From the NCBI GenBank assembly GCA_026129545.1, contig JAHCHX010000007.1, positions 1 to 64,000 of the forward strand: 64,000 nucleotides of DNA, read 5' to 3'. A program made the position numbers and the translations under genes. The DNA comes from Saprospiraceae bacterium (GTDB taxonomy: Bacteria > Bacteroidota > Bacteroidia > Chitinophagales > Saprospiraceae). The notes under the pieces are model-generated. The model searched no databases and was not told where the DNA came from. It saw nothing but the letters and a program-made list of their open reading frames with translations. Positions 9,065-18,149 of this stretch are shown piece after piece; within the stretch, counting starts at the first letter, position 1; each line of letters begins with the position of its first letter.

Positions 9065-9970
9065 TTAGTTTTTATGGCCGGAGTTGTTTTTTTGAAAGTT
9101 CAATTTTAACACGACGCCTCCGGTCAGTCGAAAAATTCGGCTGACATTCCGCCCGCTTGATATTTTCCCAAAACTTGCATAGAAACCCGTTTTTCCGTTA
9201 TCCGAATAATAGGCAGTACCGCCGAATTGCCAGTACGAAACGCCGTAGGCCTGTGGTAAATCCGGCACATCGGGCACAAAATCCGCCCCGCCTTGTGTCA
9301 CTTGCCGTTCTATCCAGGCATCTAAATAGTAATGTGCCGCGGGCAGACCTATTTTTGCTAAAAATGTAGCATAACTCTTGGGCTTGACAACTTGATAATC
9401 AGGGCGTTGTTGGAGGACGACAGACAGGTCGCGCTCCGAAATTTCATCCAACCGCCAGTTGTACCCGCTCGTCAGGTTGATGAAAATACCGAATTTGGAC
9501 TCAAATTGAAAAAGAGCCCGCACCGGTATGACAACAGATTTTTGCCCCAAAGCGCCGACAGTAACAGGCGCGTAGTCGCTCAATGGAAAACTACTGCCAA
9601 TGCCCAAAATGCCGTTAAAATACCCCGCATCACCAAGCGCAACCCGTAAAGGGCGATATTTGAGGTACAATCCGCCGTCCTGCAACCCACTGTTTTGATT
9701 GGTGTACACGTATGGCACGGACACGACCACATCCAGCCGGTCTGTTACCCCGTATTCGGCAAAAAAACTGAGCAAGTTGCCACGGTAAGGCAAGTTGAAT
9801 ACGCTACCGTTTGCGCCGCTGAATTGTTCGGCTTGCATCCCGGAATAGGAAATCGCCACATCCAGGTGTTTGGCGCCTTTCATATAGCCGTCCAGCGGCC
9901 CTTGCGCCCGGGCGAGCGAAAAGCACACAACAAATTTTAGGAGGAGGGCGGCAAGCATTGTATTCGTCAT
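9065..9970 (-). CDS. Outer membrane beta-barrel protein, putative metal-export partner
   Basis: 301 residues with an N-terminal signal peptide ending LARAQG and many alternating amphipathic strands (for example LSFFAEYGVTDRLDVVVSVPYVYT and GGLYLKYRPLRVAL). It resembles transporter-type outer membrane channels found beside CopB. The last residues are KNNSGHKN. The preceding lipoprotein also ends in a GHK motif, suggesting shared metal chemistry. It is tightly coupled to the ATPase gene. Role as the outer membrane part of a copper route is inference. Confidence 0.7.
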   Translation of the reverse strand: MTNTMLAALLLKFVVCFSLARAQGPLDGYMKGAKHLDVAISYSGMQAEQFSGANGSVFNLPYRGNLLSFFAEYGVTDRLDVVVSVPYVYTNQNSGLQDGGLYLKYRPLRVALGDAGYFNGILGIGSSFPLSDYAPVTVGALGQKSVVIPVRALFQFESKFGIFINLTSGYNWRLDEISERDLSVVLQQRPDYQVVKPKSYATFLAKIGLPAAHYYLDAWIERQVTQGGADFVPDVPDLPQAYGVSYWQFGGTAYYSDNGKTGFYASFGKISSGRNVSRIFRLTGGVVLKLNFQKNNSGHKN

Positions 9971-10001
9971 TTTCTTAAAACAGGTATTCCTTCACGCACT
10001 T

Positions 10002-10388
10002 TTAATGTTTATGCCCGCTGTGATCGTCGAAGGGGTCTTGATATACGTCCTCTTTCAGCCACTTCAAATCTCTTGTTTCGAGCGCCTTTCGGATATGGCC
10101 CCAGTTGTGGTTTTGTGGTCCGGCGGCGAGGTATTGCAGTGTGCCGTTCTGGTCGGCCAGAAGCCGTTCGAGCATTTTCTTTTCGTTCAGTGACTCGATG
10201 GCGAGTTCGGCTGCTTTGTTTAGGCTCTTATAGGCTTTGCCGTGCTTCTTTTGTGCTTCGTAGGCGACGGCTTTGTTGTAATGAAAAAACCAGTCGGTCG
10301 CATCTCCGGCGGCAGTAGCTGACACCTTACTCGTGGTGCAATTCGCGCCAAAAGCCAGCAAAATCAGCAGTAAAAGAGCATTTTTCAT
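10002..10388 (-). CDS. Small lipoprotein with helical TPR-like body and His tail
   Basis: 128 residues from MKNALLLLILLAFGANC, a lipoprotein signal with Cys17. The upstream ATG at 10445 adds 19 implausible residues. The body (DWFFHYNKAVAYEAQKKHGKAYKSLNKAAELA) looks like a single TPR-type helical pair, and the C-terminus DDHSGHKH is metal-ligand rich. It is the first gene of the CopB operon, 31 nt before the barrel gene. Copper sensing or periplasmic buffering is a guess from context. Confidence 0.65.
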   Translation of the reverse strand: MKNALLLLILLAFGANCTTSKVSATAAGDATDWFFHYNKAVAYEAQKKHGKAYKSLNKAAELAIESLNEKKMLERLLADQNGTLQYLAAGPQNHNWGHIRKALETRDLKWLKEDVYQDPFDDHSGHKH

Positions 10389-10482
10389 AAAATCTTCTTT
10401 TAAAAGGTGGCGCGAAAACTGTTCCGCGCCACCGGACGTAAACAAAAACTACCACCTCAAAACCTGCTTTTTTCTTTTAAAA

Positions 10483-10528
10483 GCCGGGCGGAAGGTGTGG
10501 AGCTCCCGTCCCGGCCAAGTGCCCTGTA
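10483..10528. repeat. 46-bp repeat, copy 1 (downstream of Omp28)
   Basis: Begins GCCGGGCGG and ends CCCTGTA. It matches 11665-11710 at 36 of 46 positions without gaps. The two copies lie just outside the two ends of the Omp28 gene. Function unknown. Confidence 0.6.
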
Positions 10529-10570
10529 AGCGACTTGTTTTCTTTTAGACAGCGTCATGTTGAGGCGGTT

Positions 10571-11608
10571 TTATTGAACAATGACTTTCCTGACCTCGAT
10601 GACGTTTTCATCGGTCTGGACTTTCAGGATATAAACCCCTGTTGGAAGCATGGACGAGAGGGGTATCTGTTCGTTCAGCATGGTCACATCGTGCAAATGG
10701 ATGGGGCACAAGGGGCTTGCCCCCCGCGCGTCCACCATTGAAATCGAAACATCTGTGGGGTGTTCAAAGTCGGCTTGTATGCTCAACTTATCGGTGACCG
10801 GGTTCGGCCACACACTTATTTCTCTTTCACCAAGAGCAGGATTGGTAGCGCTGGTAGTAATGAGTGCAGGGTTAAACCCCGTCTGCATCACATCTTTATT
10901 TGCCTCGTTCTGGACAAAAGCCACGACCTCCAATTGCGTCCAGTCGGGCGTCGGGTCCCCGGCGTAAATCTCCCATTGCGCTTCGATAACGACCGAATCG
11001 CCGACAGCCCAATCCGCCGGGAGGGGTGTGCCGACTGCATCCGGCAACAGTTTTCGCATCACGTTCTGAAAATGATTCTCGCCGTTGTACGAAGTGAAGC
11101 CCGTGATGTCCTTCTCTGTCACGGCAATCTTTGCCCTCAACTGGGGCATCCCTGAAATGGCTTGTGTCGCCGTTATCACGACATGGGTAAAAACAGTGTC
11201 GTGTGCATCGGAAAAATCGTGAGAAACCGAAATGGCAAATGGCGATGACACGGCATATCGGGCGTCCAAAATTGCCTGATTGAAACCGAACACGGGACCG
11301 CTCCATGTACTACCGTCCATGTGGCCATACGGTGCGGACGCGTTGGAATAATAGATGCTCGCATCGTCCACATCCACCGGGTTGTAGTCGTACAAGCGGG
11401 GCGTACCGAAAGGTATGTCGGTTTGGTACTTGACAGAGACAATTTTCTGAGCGTTGGCATCGAGCAATTGATTCAAACCGGGGTTGTAAACGGCGCATGG
11501 CGGGCAGTTTTCTCCCGTGAACTCTTCAAACAACATCAACCGCTGCGATTGACCTTGCGAAGCGCATGAAAAAAACATACCGGCGATCAGCAGCATTGAC
11601 CTTCTCAT
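10571..11608 (-). CDS. Omp28-related secreted protein with T9SS sorting domain
   Basis: 345 residues. After the signal peptide comes LFEEFTGENCPPCAVYNPGLNQLLD, the thioredoxin-like opening of Omp28 proteins with a CPPC redox motif near residues 35-38. The last ~80 residues (ISVWPNPVTDKLSIQ ... LPTGVYILKVQTDENVIEVRKVIV) form a T9SS type A sorting domain, so the protein is exported across the outer membrane and probably attached to the surface. Neighbours are copper-related. Whether the CPPC site is active is unknown. Confidence 0.85.
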   Translation of the reverse strand: MRRSMLLIAGMFFSCASQGQSQRLMLFEEFTGENCPPCAVYNPGLNQLLDANAQKIVSVKYQTDIPFGTPRLYDYNPVDVDDASIYYSNASAPYGHMDGSTWSGPVFGFNQAILDARYAVSSPFAISVSHDFSDAHDTVFTHVVITATQAISGMPQLRAKIAVTEKDITGFTSYNGENHFQNVMRKLLPDAVGTPLPADWAVGDSVVIEAQWEIYAGDPTPDWTQLEVVAFVQNEANKDVMQTGFNPALITTSATNPALGEREISVWPNPVTDKLSIQADFEHPTDVSISMVDARGASPLCPIHLHDVTMLNEQIPLSSMLPTGVYILKVQTDENVIEVRKVIVQ

Positions 11609-11664
11609 GTTGAATATTTTTTAACGCGAGCATCAAATAATTTTGACGTACAACAGCAGGGTCA

Positions 11665-11710
11665 GCCGGGCGGGAGCTGTGGAACTCCCGACCCAGCTAC
11701 ACACCCTGTA
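11665..11710. repeat. 46-bp repeat, copy 2 (upstream of Omp28)
   Basis: Second copy of the element at 10483-10528. In this copy the inner segment forms a perfect 6-bp hairpin (CGGGAG/CTCCCG). In copy 1 the same stem has one mismatch. Confidence 0.6.
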
Positions 11711-11724
11711 TAAACCCCGATGAA

Positions 11725-12102
11725 TCATTTTTCAAAATCTATCTCCACCTCCACGCTGTCCACCGTGTTGCCGATGCGCAGGGTATTGCCTTCGAGGTGG
11801 TGAATCGTCCATACATTGCCCGACAGCGTGAGTTTCATATTGGCCTCATCCGCTGCCCATGTGCCGGAAGTGGGATGCGTGAAGGGCGTGATGTTGGTGG
11901 TTATTTCGTAGTTGCCGCCCGTTTGCAGGTGCAGAAACATCGTCGTCGAGGCCGGTGCTGCTACGCCGTCAACCTTGATTTCGGTGGAATTCCACTCGGC
12001 GGTCAGGTTTTCGGTCAAGGTCGGGTCGTCGTTTTTACAGGAGTAAAAAACCCCGCCGAACAGGAACAAAGCGGCGAAGAATAAGGGCATGATTTGCTTC
12101 AT
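11725..12102 (-). CDS. Lipocalin-like lipoprotein
   Basis: 125 residues with lipoprotein signal MKQIMPLFFAALFLFGGVFYSC (Cys22). The mature part starts LTENLTAEWNSTEIKVDG and continues in short strands, the pattern of small Bacteroidota lipocalin-like lipoproteins (the SGTW and LTLSGNVWTIHHLEG segments). It follows the multicopper oxidase gene by 39 nt in the same direction. No ligand can be named. Confidence 0.6.
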   Translation of the reverse strand: MKQIMPLFFAALFLFGGVFYSCKNDDPTLTENLTAEWNSTEIKVDGVAAPASTTMFLHLQTGGNYEITTNITPFTHPTSGTWAADEANMKLTLSGNVWTIHHLEGNTLRIGNTVDSVEVEIDFEK

Positions 12103-12141
12103 GTTTGTAAAATTTTATGTTTGAATGAATGAATTGGCGTG

Positions 12142-13602
12142 TCACTGGATTTCATAGTTGAGCATCATCCCCCCATCTTCGTGTTCGAGGTTGTGGCAGT
12201 GAAAAACGAATTTGCCTTTGAGGTCGGGAAAACGGACAATGATGCGCACTTTTTCGCCGGGGAAAGCGAGCACGGTGTCCTTCCAGCCGCGTTCCCAAGG
12301 CTCGACGGCCCCACGGCCCCCGCTGCGGGATAGCACCTGGAATTGCCCGGCGTGCAGGTGCATTGGGTGCGTCTCCGTACCTGCCGAATTGTCGAACTCC
12401 CAGATTTCAACCGTTCCGGCCTTCACCACTTCGTCGCGGCGGTCAGGGTCGAATGTTTTGCCGTCTATTGGGTGCATCACCATACCGTCCATGCCGCCGT
12501 GCTGCATCATGTGTCCGATGTTGAACGTGCGCGTGGCGACCGCCTGCGACTCTGGTATTTTTTCAACCGGCATCAGCGCGCCAGGTATGGATGTATTGTC
12601 GGATTCTTGCCGCGTCACCTTCAATTTCAGGATGTAAAACGCCTGCTGCCCTTGCGTCTCCGTCCCGGCAAAAGCGTTGCTCTGCAAGTACAATTCCGAG
12701 CCGATGGCCTGACCGTCGAAATCGAACAGAATATCTGCCCGCTCGCCGGGCGCAAGCATCACGGACGACACCGACACCGGCGCATCCAGCAAACCGCCAT
12801 CCGAACCGATGAGATGGAACATAGCGCCGCTCGAAAACGCGAAGTTGTAAATACGGGCGTTCGAGCCGTTCAACAACCGGAACCGGTATGTGCGGGTGGC
12901 AACTTCGAGCACCGGCGAGGCCGTGCCATTCACCAGGATGGATTCGCCAAACATTCCGATGCTGCGGTCATCGGTATCCGGGTTGTAGGTCAGGCCGCCG
13001 TCGAGCCGCTTGTCCTGCACCACAAGCGGCACGTCGTATTCGCCCGAAGGCAGACCTAAGGATTCTTCTTCCGGCGAAGTGACCACGAAGAAACCCGCCA
13101 GCCCGCGCCAGGCCTGACTGGCCGTAGACATGTCCGGGTGCGGGTGATACCAGTAGGTGCCGGGGCGGTTTTTCACCGGGAAGTTGTATTGGAACGAGCC
13201 GCCGGGCGCTGTCACATCGGTCGGGTAGCCATCCTGCGCGGCAGGCACTTCCAGTCCGTGCCAGTGAATATTGGTCGCTTCGCTCAAATTGTTTGCAAAT
13301 GCCAGATTGAACCCTTCGCCCTGCCGGATCCGAATGGTTGGCCCCAATATGGCAGCGCCGCCATACCCCAAAGCATTCACGCTTACGTCTGTGCCGAGCT
13401 GTGCCGTGCCGGATTTTGCATCGAAAGCGGCATTGGAGCCATCTACAAAGGCAGGTATTGCCAGCGGGTTGGAAAACCCGCGTTCCACCACCTTCCGGGC
13501 TGTTGCTGCATCGCTGTTGTTCATTTTTTGGCAGCGCGCGCAAGAAAGCACAAGAAAAGCAGCCATCACCGCCAGTCCGGGTAATTTGATTCGTAGTTTC
13601 AT
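12142..13602 (-). CDS. Multicopper oxidase, lipoprotein (CopA/CueO-like)
   Basis: 486 residues. The lipoprotein signal ends VLSC (Cys21). All copper motifs are present: HWHG at 113-116, WYHPHP at 151-156, THPMHLH about 50 residues before the end, and HCHNLEH at 468-474 with the type 1 axial Met479 ten residues after Cys469. These bind the trinuclear and mononuclear sites and couple four one-electron oxidations to reduction of O2. A MMQHGGMDGMVMH stretch is Met/His-rich as in cuprous oxidases. Together with CopB nearby, a copper-detoxification role is likely. Confidence 0.93.
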   Translation of the reverse strand: MKLRIKLPGLAVMAAFLVLSCARCQKMNNSDAATARKVVERGFSNPLAIPAFVDGSNAAFDAKSGTAQLGTDVSVNALGYGGAAILGPTIRIRQGEGFNLAFANNLSEATNIHWHGLEVPAAQDGYPTDVTAPGGSFQYNFPVKNRPGTYWYHPHPDMSTASQAWRGLAGFFVVTSPEEESLGLPSGEYDVPLVVQDKRLDGGLTYNPDTDDRSIGMFGESILVNGTASPVLEVATRTYRFRLLNGSNARIYNFAFSSGAMFHLIGSDGGLLDAPVSVSSVMLAPGERADILFDFDGQAIGSELYLQSNAFAGTETQGQQAFYILKLKVTRQESDNTSIPGALMPVEKIPESQAVATRTFNIGHMMQHGGMDGMVMHPIDGKTFDPDRRDEVVKAGTVEIWEFDNSAGTETHPMHLHAGQFQVLSRSGGRGAVEPWERGWKDTVLAFPGEKVRIIVRFPDLKGKFVFHCHNLEHEDGGMMLNYEIQ

Positions 13603-13710
13603 TGTGTGAAAAAATTGCCGTTAAAAAATCGTTATCGCAAACTCGTAGCAACTAAAAAAGCAAGTGCGGCGCGGCGCGGAGAAAGGTTGCACGAGCCTTC
13701 ATTTTTTCTA

Positions 13711-13875
13711 AGAAACCGTCTGAAAACCCCCGGCGAGGCGAGAAGGCGTAGATTTTGGTGTCAGGTAAGGCTCATTTTTAAGGGAATAGTCTTGTCCTAT
13801 TGCCGAAAAAATAGCCGCTGCATGACGGCAAAAGATGCGCCTTATCGCCCGGTGGGGGTTTTCAGACGGTTTCTA
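13711..13875. mobile_element. MITE-like element with inverted ends
   Basis: A ~165-bp stretch whose two ends are inverted copies. The first 21 bases (AGAAACCGTCTGAAAACC...) are repeated perfectly in reverse orientation at 13853-13873, and weaker complementarity continues for about 30 more bases on each side (GGCGA, AAGGCG, TTTTG, GTCA blocks). No ORF lies inside. The right end overlaps the TAG stop of the NagX-like gene. Miniature transposon is one reading and a large bidirectional terminator hairpin is another. Confidence 0.55.
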
Positions 13876-14994
13876 AATCTTGACAAAAATCTTTCGCCTC
13901 CAAAGCTCCCGGCACACCAACCAAATCACCGCCGTAAAGCTCAGCGCGAACAGCAACGAGCCAAGTTCGGCGCCAGCGACGGGGTAAAACATCTTTTCAT
14001 AAATCCAGTACATCGCGTTGCGGGTTTTGCCAGCCGGGTCGGTGTATTTTAGCGGCAGCATGCTTCTGGCCGCTACACTCGAAAGCACGTAGGCGAACAA
14101 TGGGTTTGCCCCAAAAACCAGAAACGGCCGGGCAATCGTCTGCCAGCCCCGGACATCGAGCGCCCAGATGCAAAAGGCCAGAAAAATCATGGCCAACCCT
14201 GCGGTGTATAGCACGAAAGAGCTCGTCCAAAGCAGTTTGATAATGGGGAAAACCGCGCCCCACGGCAATCCGGTGGCGGTAAGCGCCAGTCCGTATTTCA
14301 AAAAATCGGACACCAGGCGTTTTTTGTCCTGCTTTTTATCCGCGATCAATCCACCCGTGAGATACCCGATGATGACCGTGACGACGGCTGGCAAGGTGCT
14401 CAACAATCCCTCCGACTCGAACGGAATACTGATGCCGTGATTAAGGTGGGCCGCGCCGAGCACCGCGAGGTCGATTTGCCGCACCAGATTTGTCTCAATC
14501 GAATAAGGGTCTCCCGTGCCGCCGAACCATAACGCCGCCCAGTACCCGACGAGCAGCAGCCCACTTGCGATGACCAGTTGCTTTTTGTTCAGCGACAAGC
14601 AGAGGAAAGCCGCCAGTCCGTAGGCAAGTCCGATGCGCTGCATCACGCCCATGATGCGCAATTCCGGCCAGTTGGTATGCACAAACGGATAAGCATTCAG
14701 TGCCACCCCGATAAGGAAAATCAGCCCCGCTCTACGAAGTATTTTCCGTGCAAGAGCGGGCGACAGTTTTTGGTGGTATTTTTCAAAAGAAAACCACGCC
14801 GACACCCCCACGATGTACAGGAAAAAAGGGAATATCCAATCCGCCAATGTGCAGCCGTGCCATTCGGCATGACGCAGTGGTGCAAACACATGCTCCCAAT
14901 CGCCGGGCGTGTTGACGATTATCATCAGTGCGATGGTAAGGCCTCGAAAAAAATCAATAGCCAGATAGCGGCTTGTGGCAACGGTTTCGGACAT
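13873..14994 (-). CDS. NagX/DUF5009-like transmembrane acyltransferase
   Basis: 373 residues and about ten hydrophobic segments. The opening SRYLAIDFFRGLTIALMIIVNTPG with Asp-x-x-Arg-Gly is the signature of the heparan-alpha-glucosaminide N-acetyltransferase/NagX family, and LADWIFPFFLYIVGVS and ELRIMGVMQRIGLAY are the next conserved loops. Members move acetyl groups across the inner membrane to amino sugars. The stop codon TAG lies in the end of an inverted-repeat element, but the protein end (RRKIFVKI) looks normal for the family, so it is probably not truncated. Confidence 0.9.
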   Translation of the reverse strand: MSETVATSRYLAIDFFRGLTIALMIIVNTPGDWEHVFAPLRHAEWHGCTLADWIFPFFLYIVGVSAWFSFEKYHQKLSPALARKILRRAGLIFLIGVALNAYPFVHTNWPELRIMGVMQRIGLAYGLAAFLCLSLNKKQLVIASGLLLVGYWAALWFGGTGDPYSIETNLVRQIDLAVLGAAHLNHGISIPFESEGLLSTLPAVVTVIIGYLTGGLIADKKQDKKRLVSDFLKYGLALTATGLPWGAVFPIIKLLWTSSFVLYTAGLAMIFLAFCIWALDVRGWQTIARPFLVFGANPLFAYVLSSVAARSMLPLKYTDPAGKTRNAMYWIYEKMFYPVAGAELGSLLFALSFTAVIWLVCRELWRRKIFVKI

Positions 14995-15218
14995 TTTTTA
15001 TGTCTTTTTGCAGTTCATCTGCTGTAAAGCGATTTTCAAATATGGCCAAGCCTCCCTGCGGCAAAGGCAAAGGACAACCCACCTGTGGCGATGACCACAG
15101 AGCGGTGTTTTGGCGTTGACCAATCAATTGAAAGGGGTAGTACGGCAGAATGAAGCCGACACGGGGGATGATTTACCGATAGTTTAGGTGCAAAACCTGA
15201 ATTGCTCTTGCAACCTGA
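14995..15218. other. Intergenic, no gene seen
   Basis: 224 bp between the NagX-like gene and the FkbM-like gene. I see no credible frame, hairpin or repeat. It probably holds the promoter of the NagX-like gene. Confidence 0.4.
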
Positions 15219-15968
15219 TCATCCACCCGGCTTAAAAAACTTGCTGTTGACAAACAGCACGTCTGATTCCACCATTTGAATTTTGTTTCTTTTGCTTGCG
15301 CCGATGTGGCAGTATTGATAGAAGCCATTTTCGTACAGCAGTTCGAAAATCTTGTAAAAAGGCACGGCATTTTTGTAGAATTCGAGGTATTGCACTTCCA
15401 GATACAGCACCTTAACTTTTTCTCTCAGCGTTTGCAGCCCGCCTTGCAGCACGTTGTACTCGAATCCCTGAACGTCTATTTTCACGATGTGAACTTCCTC
15501 GCTGTCGGTAAAGTATTCGGCATACCAGCTGTCCAAGGTCAAAGAGTCCACCTGAATCGTTTTGGTCTCTGCCAACGCCTCTTTGATTTCGGGATAACAT
15601 CCGCCGTAGAGCGCGTCGTTCGGTTGGAGACAAGAATTGGTTGAAGAAAAATCAGAGGTATGGAAATACAGTCTCCCGTTCGATTCGGCCAAAGCGATAT
15701 CGAACAGATAGACATTTCTCGTGCCCTCGTACTTTTCGTACAATTCCCTGAAAATGTTCGGAGTCGGTTCAAAAGAAAAAATGGAAGCATTGGGAAAAAG
15801 TTTGCTGATGTAATCAATCGTTTGACCCGTGTTGGCGCCTATGTCGAAAAACACAACAGGGTCATTTTTGCCAAAAAAACTGAGCAGTATATCGTCCAGC
15901 CTCGGATGCAGAATCGCCAGTTTCGAATTGACAAAAGGAATCCGCCGAAGCATTTGCAGCAACGTCAT
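15219..15968 (-). CDS. FkbM family methyltransferase
   Basis: 249 residues from MTLLQMLRRIPFVNSKLAIL. The upstream ATG at 16148 would overlap the next methyltransferase by 130 nt, so it is rejected. The SAM site VVFFDIGANTGQTIDYISKLFP and the downstream IFSFEPTPNIFREL are classic FkbM features, and HIVKIDVQGFEYNVLQGG is the conserved Lys-Ile-Asp-x-Gly-x-Glu motif. FkbM enzymes O-methylate sugars and small molecules. With the neighbouring methyltransferase, this may act on an exported glycan. Confidence 0.9.
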   Translation of the reverse strand: MTLLQMLRRIPFVNSKLAILHPRLDDILLSFFGKNDPVVFFDIGANTGQTIDYISKLFPNASIFSFEPTPNIFRELYEKYEGTRNVYLFDIALAESNGRLYFHTSDFSSTNSCLQPNDALYGGCYPEIKEALAETKTIQVDSLTLDSWYAEYFTDSEEVHIVKIDVQGFEYNVLQGGLQTLREKVKVLYLEVQYLEFYKNAVPFYKIFELLYENGFYQYCHIGASKRNKIQMVESDVLFVNSKFFKPGG

Positions 15969-16015
15969 GTCCGCATCATTTGAGCGTTTGAAAAAAGAAG
16001 GGGCAGGAATCAGGA

Positions 16016-16717
16016 TTACCTGCTGTGGTACTTGTTGCTGTATTTTTTTCTTAAAATGGTAAGCCCGTTGTTCCAGGGCAACGTTGACCATTCCCAAAAC
16101 TGCGGGTCCAATTCGGCAACAGCCCTGTACGGCCCGCCTTTGGCCCACTGGCCATCTTTGAGGGTCAAATCCGTATGATAAAACGGGTCCGTGTTTCCGT
16201 ACATCAAATCGTGCAGCAACACCACGCTGCTTGGGCCGATTAACCGGTCGAGAATCTCCAACTCCTTTTTTACATGAGGATAGGAATGCCAGTCGTCAAT
16301 GAAGATAACGTCAATTTTTTTCCGCTCATCCCAGGTTTCGAGAAATTCGATAGTGTCCTGCTGGCAGAATGTGTAATGGCCGGAATCAGGGACAAATTCC
16401 GTCGGCGGATTCAAATCAACAGACCACAAATGCCCTTTATTCATTTCGGCTGCCGTCAGCAACGGTTGGGTGGTGTGCCCTTCTCTTACCCCGAGTTCCA
16501 CAAAAGTTTTACCCCTCGACGCCAATGCAATGGCGAAAATGGAAATGATGTGCCGGTCGGAATCTTCCTTGCCAAAGAGCGCCTTGTCGCAAAAAGTTTT
16601 GACGGGGTTCTTGGTTGAGCCGTTTAGGTGCTGTTTCAAGGGGTGATTCACGTGAATCTCGGAAACCTCGACCCCATTAGTAGGACCATGCAGCGGATAA
16701 GTTTGATTCATTGTCAT
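16016..16717 (-). CDS. Class I methyltransferase (CmcI/Methyltransf_24-like)
   Basis: 233 residues. TFVELGVREGHTTQPLL is a motif I variant (E-x-G-x-x-x-G), LWSVDLNPP is the strand-2 end, and KKIDVIFIDDWHSYPHVKKELEIL is the DD-H motif of Methyltransf_24/CmcI-like enzymes, which bind a divalent metal near the SAM site. LVLLHDLMYG-like text (SSVVLLHDLMYG) matches the following strand. It is 47 nt upstream of the FkbM gene in one operon. Substrate unknown. Confidence 0.82.
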   Translation of the reverse strand: MTMNQTYPLHGPTNGVEVSEIHVNHPLKQHLNGSTKNPVKTFCDKALFGKEDSDRHIISIFAIALASRGKTFVELGVREGHTTQPLLTAAEMNKGHLWSVDLNPPTEFVPDSGHYTFCQQDTIEFLETWDERKKIDVIFIDDWHSYPHVKKELEILDRLIGPSSVVLLHDLMYGNTDPFYHTDLTLKDGQWAKGGPYRAVAELDPQFWEWSTLPWNNGLTILRKKYSNKYHSR

Positions 16718-16799
16718 GAGTTTAAAAGTTAAAATACGGGTTGGAGGAAAAGAATGTGTGTAAGGGATTAAAAAAACTGTGTTGGAGCAGGGAGGCCTA

Positions 16800-18149
16800 T
16801 TAAAAATGATAAAACAATCCGGCGCTGGCAGAAATCGAAGTTTGCCCCCTTCTCCCGGTCAGCAACTGTTCAAAAGACAGTCGCCAACGCGGCGCAAGCC
16901 GGTACTCTATTCCTGCTCCGAACAAGTAGTGCAACGCCATCTTGTTGTAGTCAACTATCGTCACCACCGGTATGTGCCCGTCCGGGAAATACAAGCCCGT
17001 ATGCGCTTTGGAGAATTGCTTCACTTGTGCATTCGCGCGACCTGAGAAGCCCAACATTGCGCCACCGCGCAAGGTGCTTTTCCAGCGGCCATATCCCAAA
17101 AGCCTTTGCATGCTGAGCGGTACGAGCCATTCAGTACTGCGGAGCCTGGTTTGCATGGTCACCACAAAGGGCTCGTCGTTGGGTATGTGCGAAGTGGGGT
17201 CCACCTCTTCCATAAGCAAAACCACCTCTGTGGGAATCCCCCCGTTTGAAGGAAGTGCGTACCGGAATTCGTATTGTTTCGCGCCAGGGTCGTTCGGGTT
17301 GAGGTTGATGCCGTCCATAAGGCGCAATGTGGCGATATCGGAATAGATGTGGGTGGTAGTCTGTTGCCAGAGACCAGATTCTACACGCCAGCGCGGATTC
17401 AGTTGATAAGCTATTGAAATGCCCGATTGCAGGCCCGTTGCCGGGTTTTGTGTGTGTTCGGCAACCGGGATGTGCCCGGTCTGATTCATTCCGGCTAATT
17501 TCTGCCACTGCCACACCGGGGCTATGTGCAACCCGACCGACCATTGGTTCGAACGGGCGCGGCGTGGTATTTCAACTGTCAAAGATGAAAGAGACTCTAT
17601 CCTTTGCGCAATTGCCAATTGTGGTGGTGGCAGCGTAGGCAATGGAGACAAAACGATGACATCCGATGTGTCGAAAGAATCGGCCATAACTTGGCCCGAG
17701 TCGGCAACCACAGCGTTTATCGGGGTAATCAGCTGAAACACCTGCTCGGGGCTTGTTTGTGTTGCCTGTTTTTGCAACACGCTGTGTTTTCGCATTGGCA
17801 GTGCATCGTCTGTCGGCATTTGACGGACAGGAACATCGCCGCCGGGCAAGAGGGCGGCATTCGCCACTGTATTTTCAAAGGCGTTCACGCTGCTGCCCAC
17901 AACCGGTGCAGCTGCTTGTGGCGCAGCGACGGTAGGTTTGTCCCCCTGCATTTTCCGCATAGCCAACCCGCCAAGCAAAACTGCCAGTCCCATGCCCGCC
18001 AGCCACCACCAAATCACCGGGCGGCGGCGCTTGGACAACCGTGCCTCGACGCGCTTCCACACCCGTTCCGGGGCGGGTGGCGCATAGTCGCCAAGTGCTT
18101 CCCGGAGCAGGCGTTCTATTTCGTCAAAGTGAGCAGAACGGTTTGTCAT
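16800..18149 (-). CDS. Putative anti-sigma factor with C-terminal barrel-like domain (paralogue 1)
   Basis: 449 residues. Residues 1-44 are a charged cytoplasmic helix region (IERLLREALGDYAPPAPERVWKRVEARL), one TM helix spans about 45-64 (VIWWWLAGMGLAVLLGGLAM), then a long linker leads to ~250 residues of alternating strands ending in FYHF, like an outer membrane barrel. Its start overlaps the stop of an ECF sigma factor by 4 nt (ATGA). A paralogue with the same layout sits at 34928-36280 after another sigma factor. An anti-sigma role is inferred from topology and coupling. It has no zinc-finger ZAS motif. Confidence 0.7.
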   Translation of the reverse strand: MTNRSAHFDEIERLLREALGDYAPPAPERVWKRVEARLSKRRRPVIWWWLAGMGLAVLLGGLAMRKMQGDKPTVAAPQAAAPVVGSSVNAFENTVANAALLPGGDVPVRQMPTDDALPMRKHSVLQKQATQTSPEQVFQLITPINAVVADSGQVMADSFDTSDVIVLSPLPTLPPPQLAIAQRIESLSSLTVEIPRRARSNQWSVGLHIAPVWQWQKLAGMNQTGHIPVAEHTQNPATGLQSGISIAYQLNPRWRVESGLWQQTTTHIYSDIATLRLMDGINLNPNDPGAKQYEFRYALPSNGGIPTEVVLLMEEVDPTSHIPNDEPFVVTMQTRLRSTEWLVPLSMQRLLGYGRWKSTLRGGAMLGFSGRANAQVKQFSKAHTGLYFPDGHIPVVTIVDYNKMALHYLFGAGIEYRLAPRWRLSFEQLLTGRRGQTSISASAGLFYHF

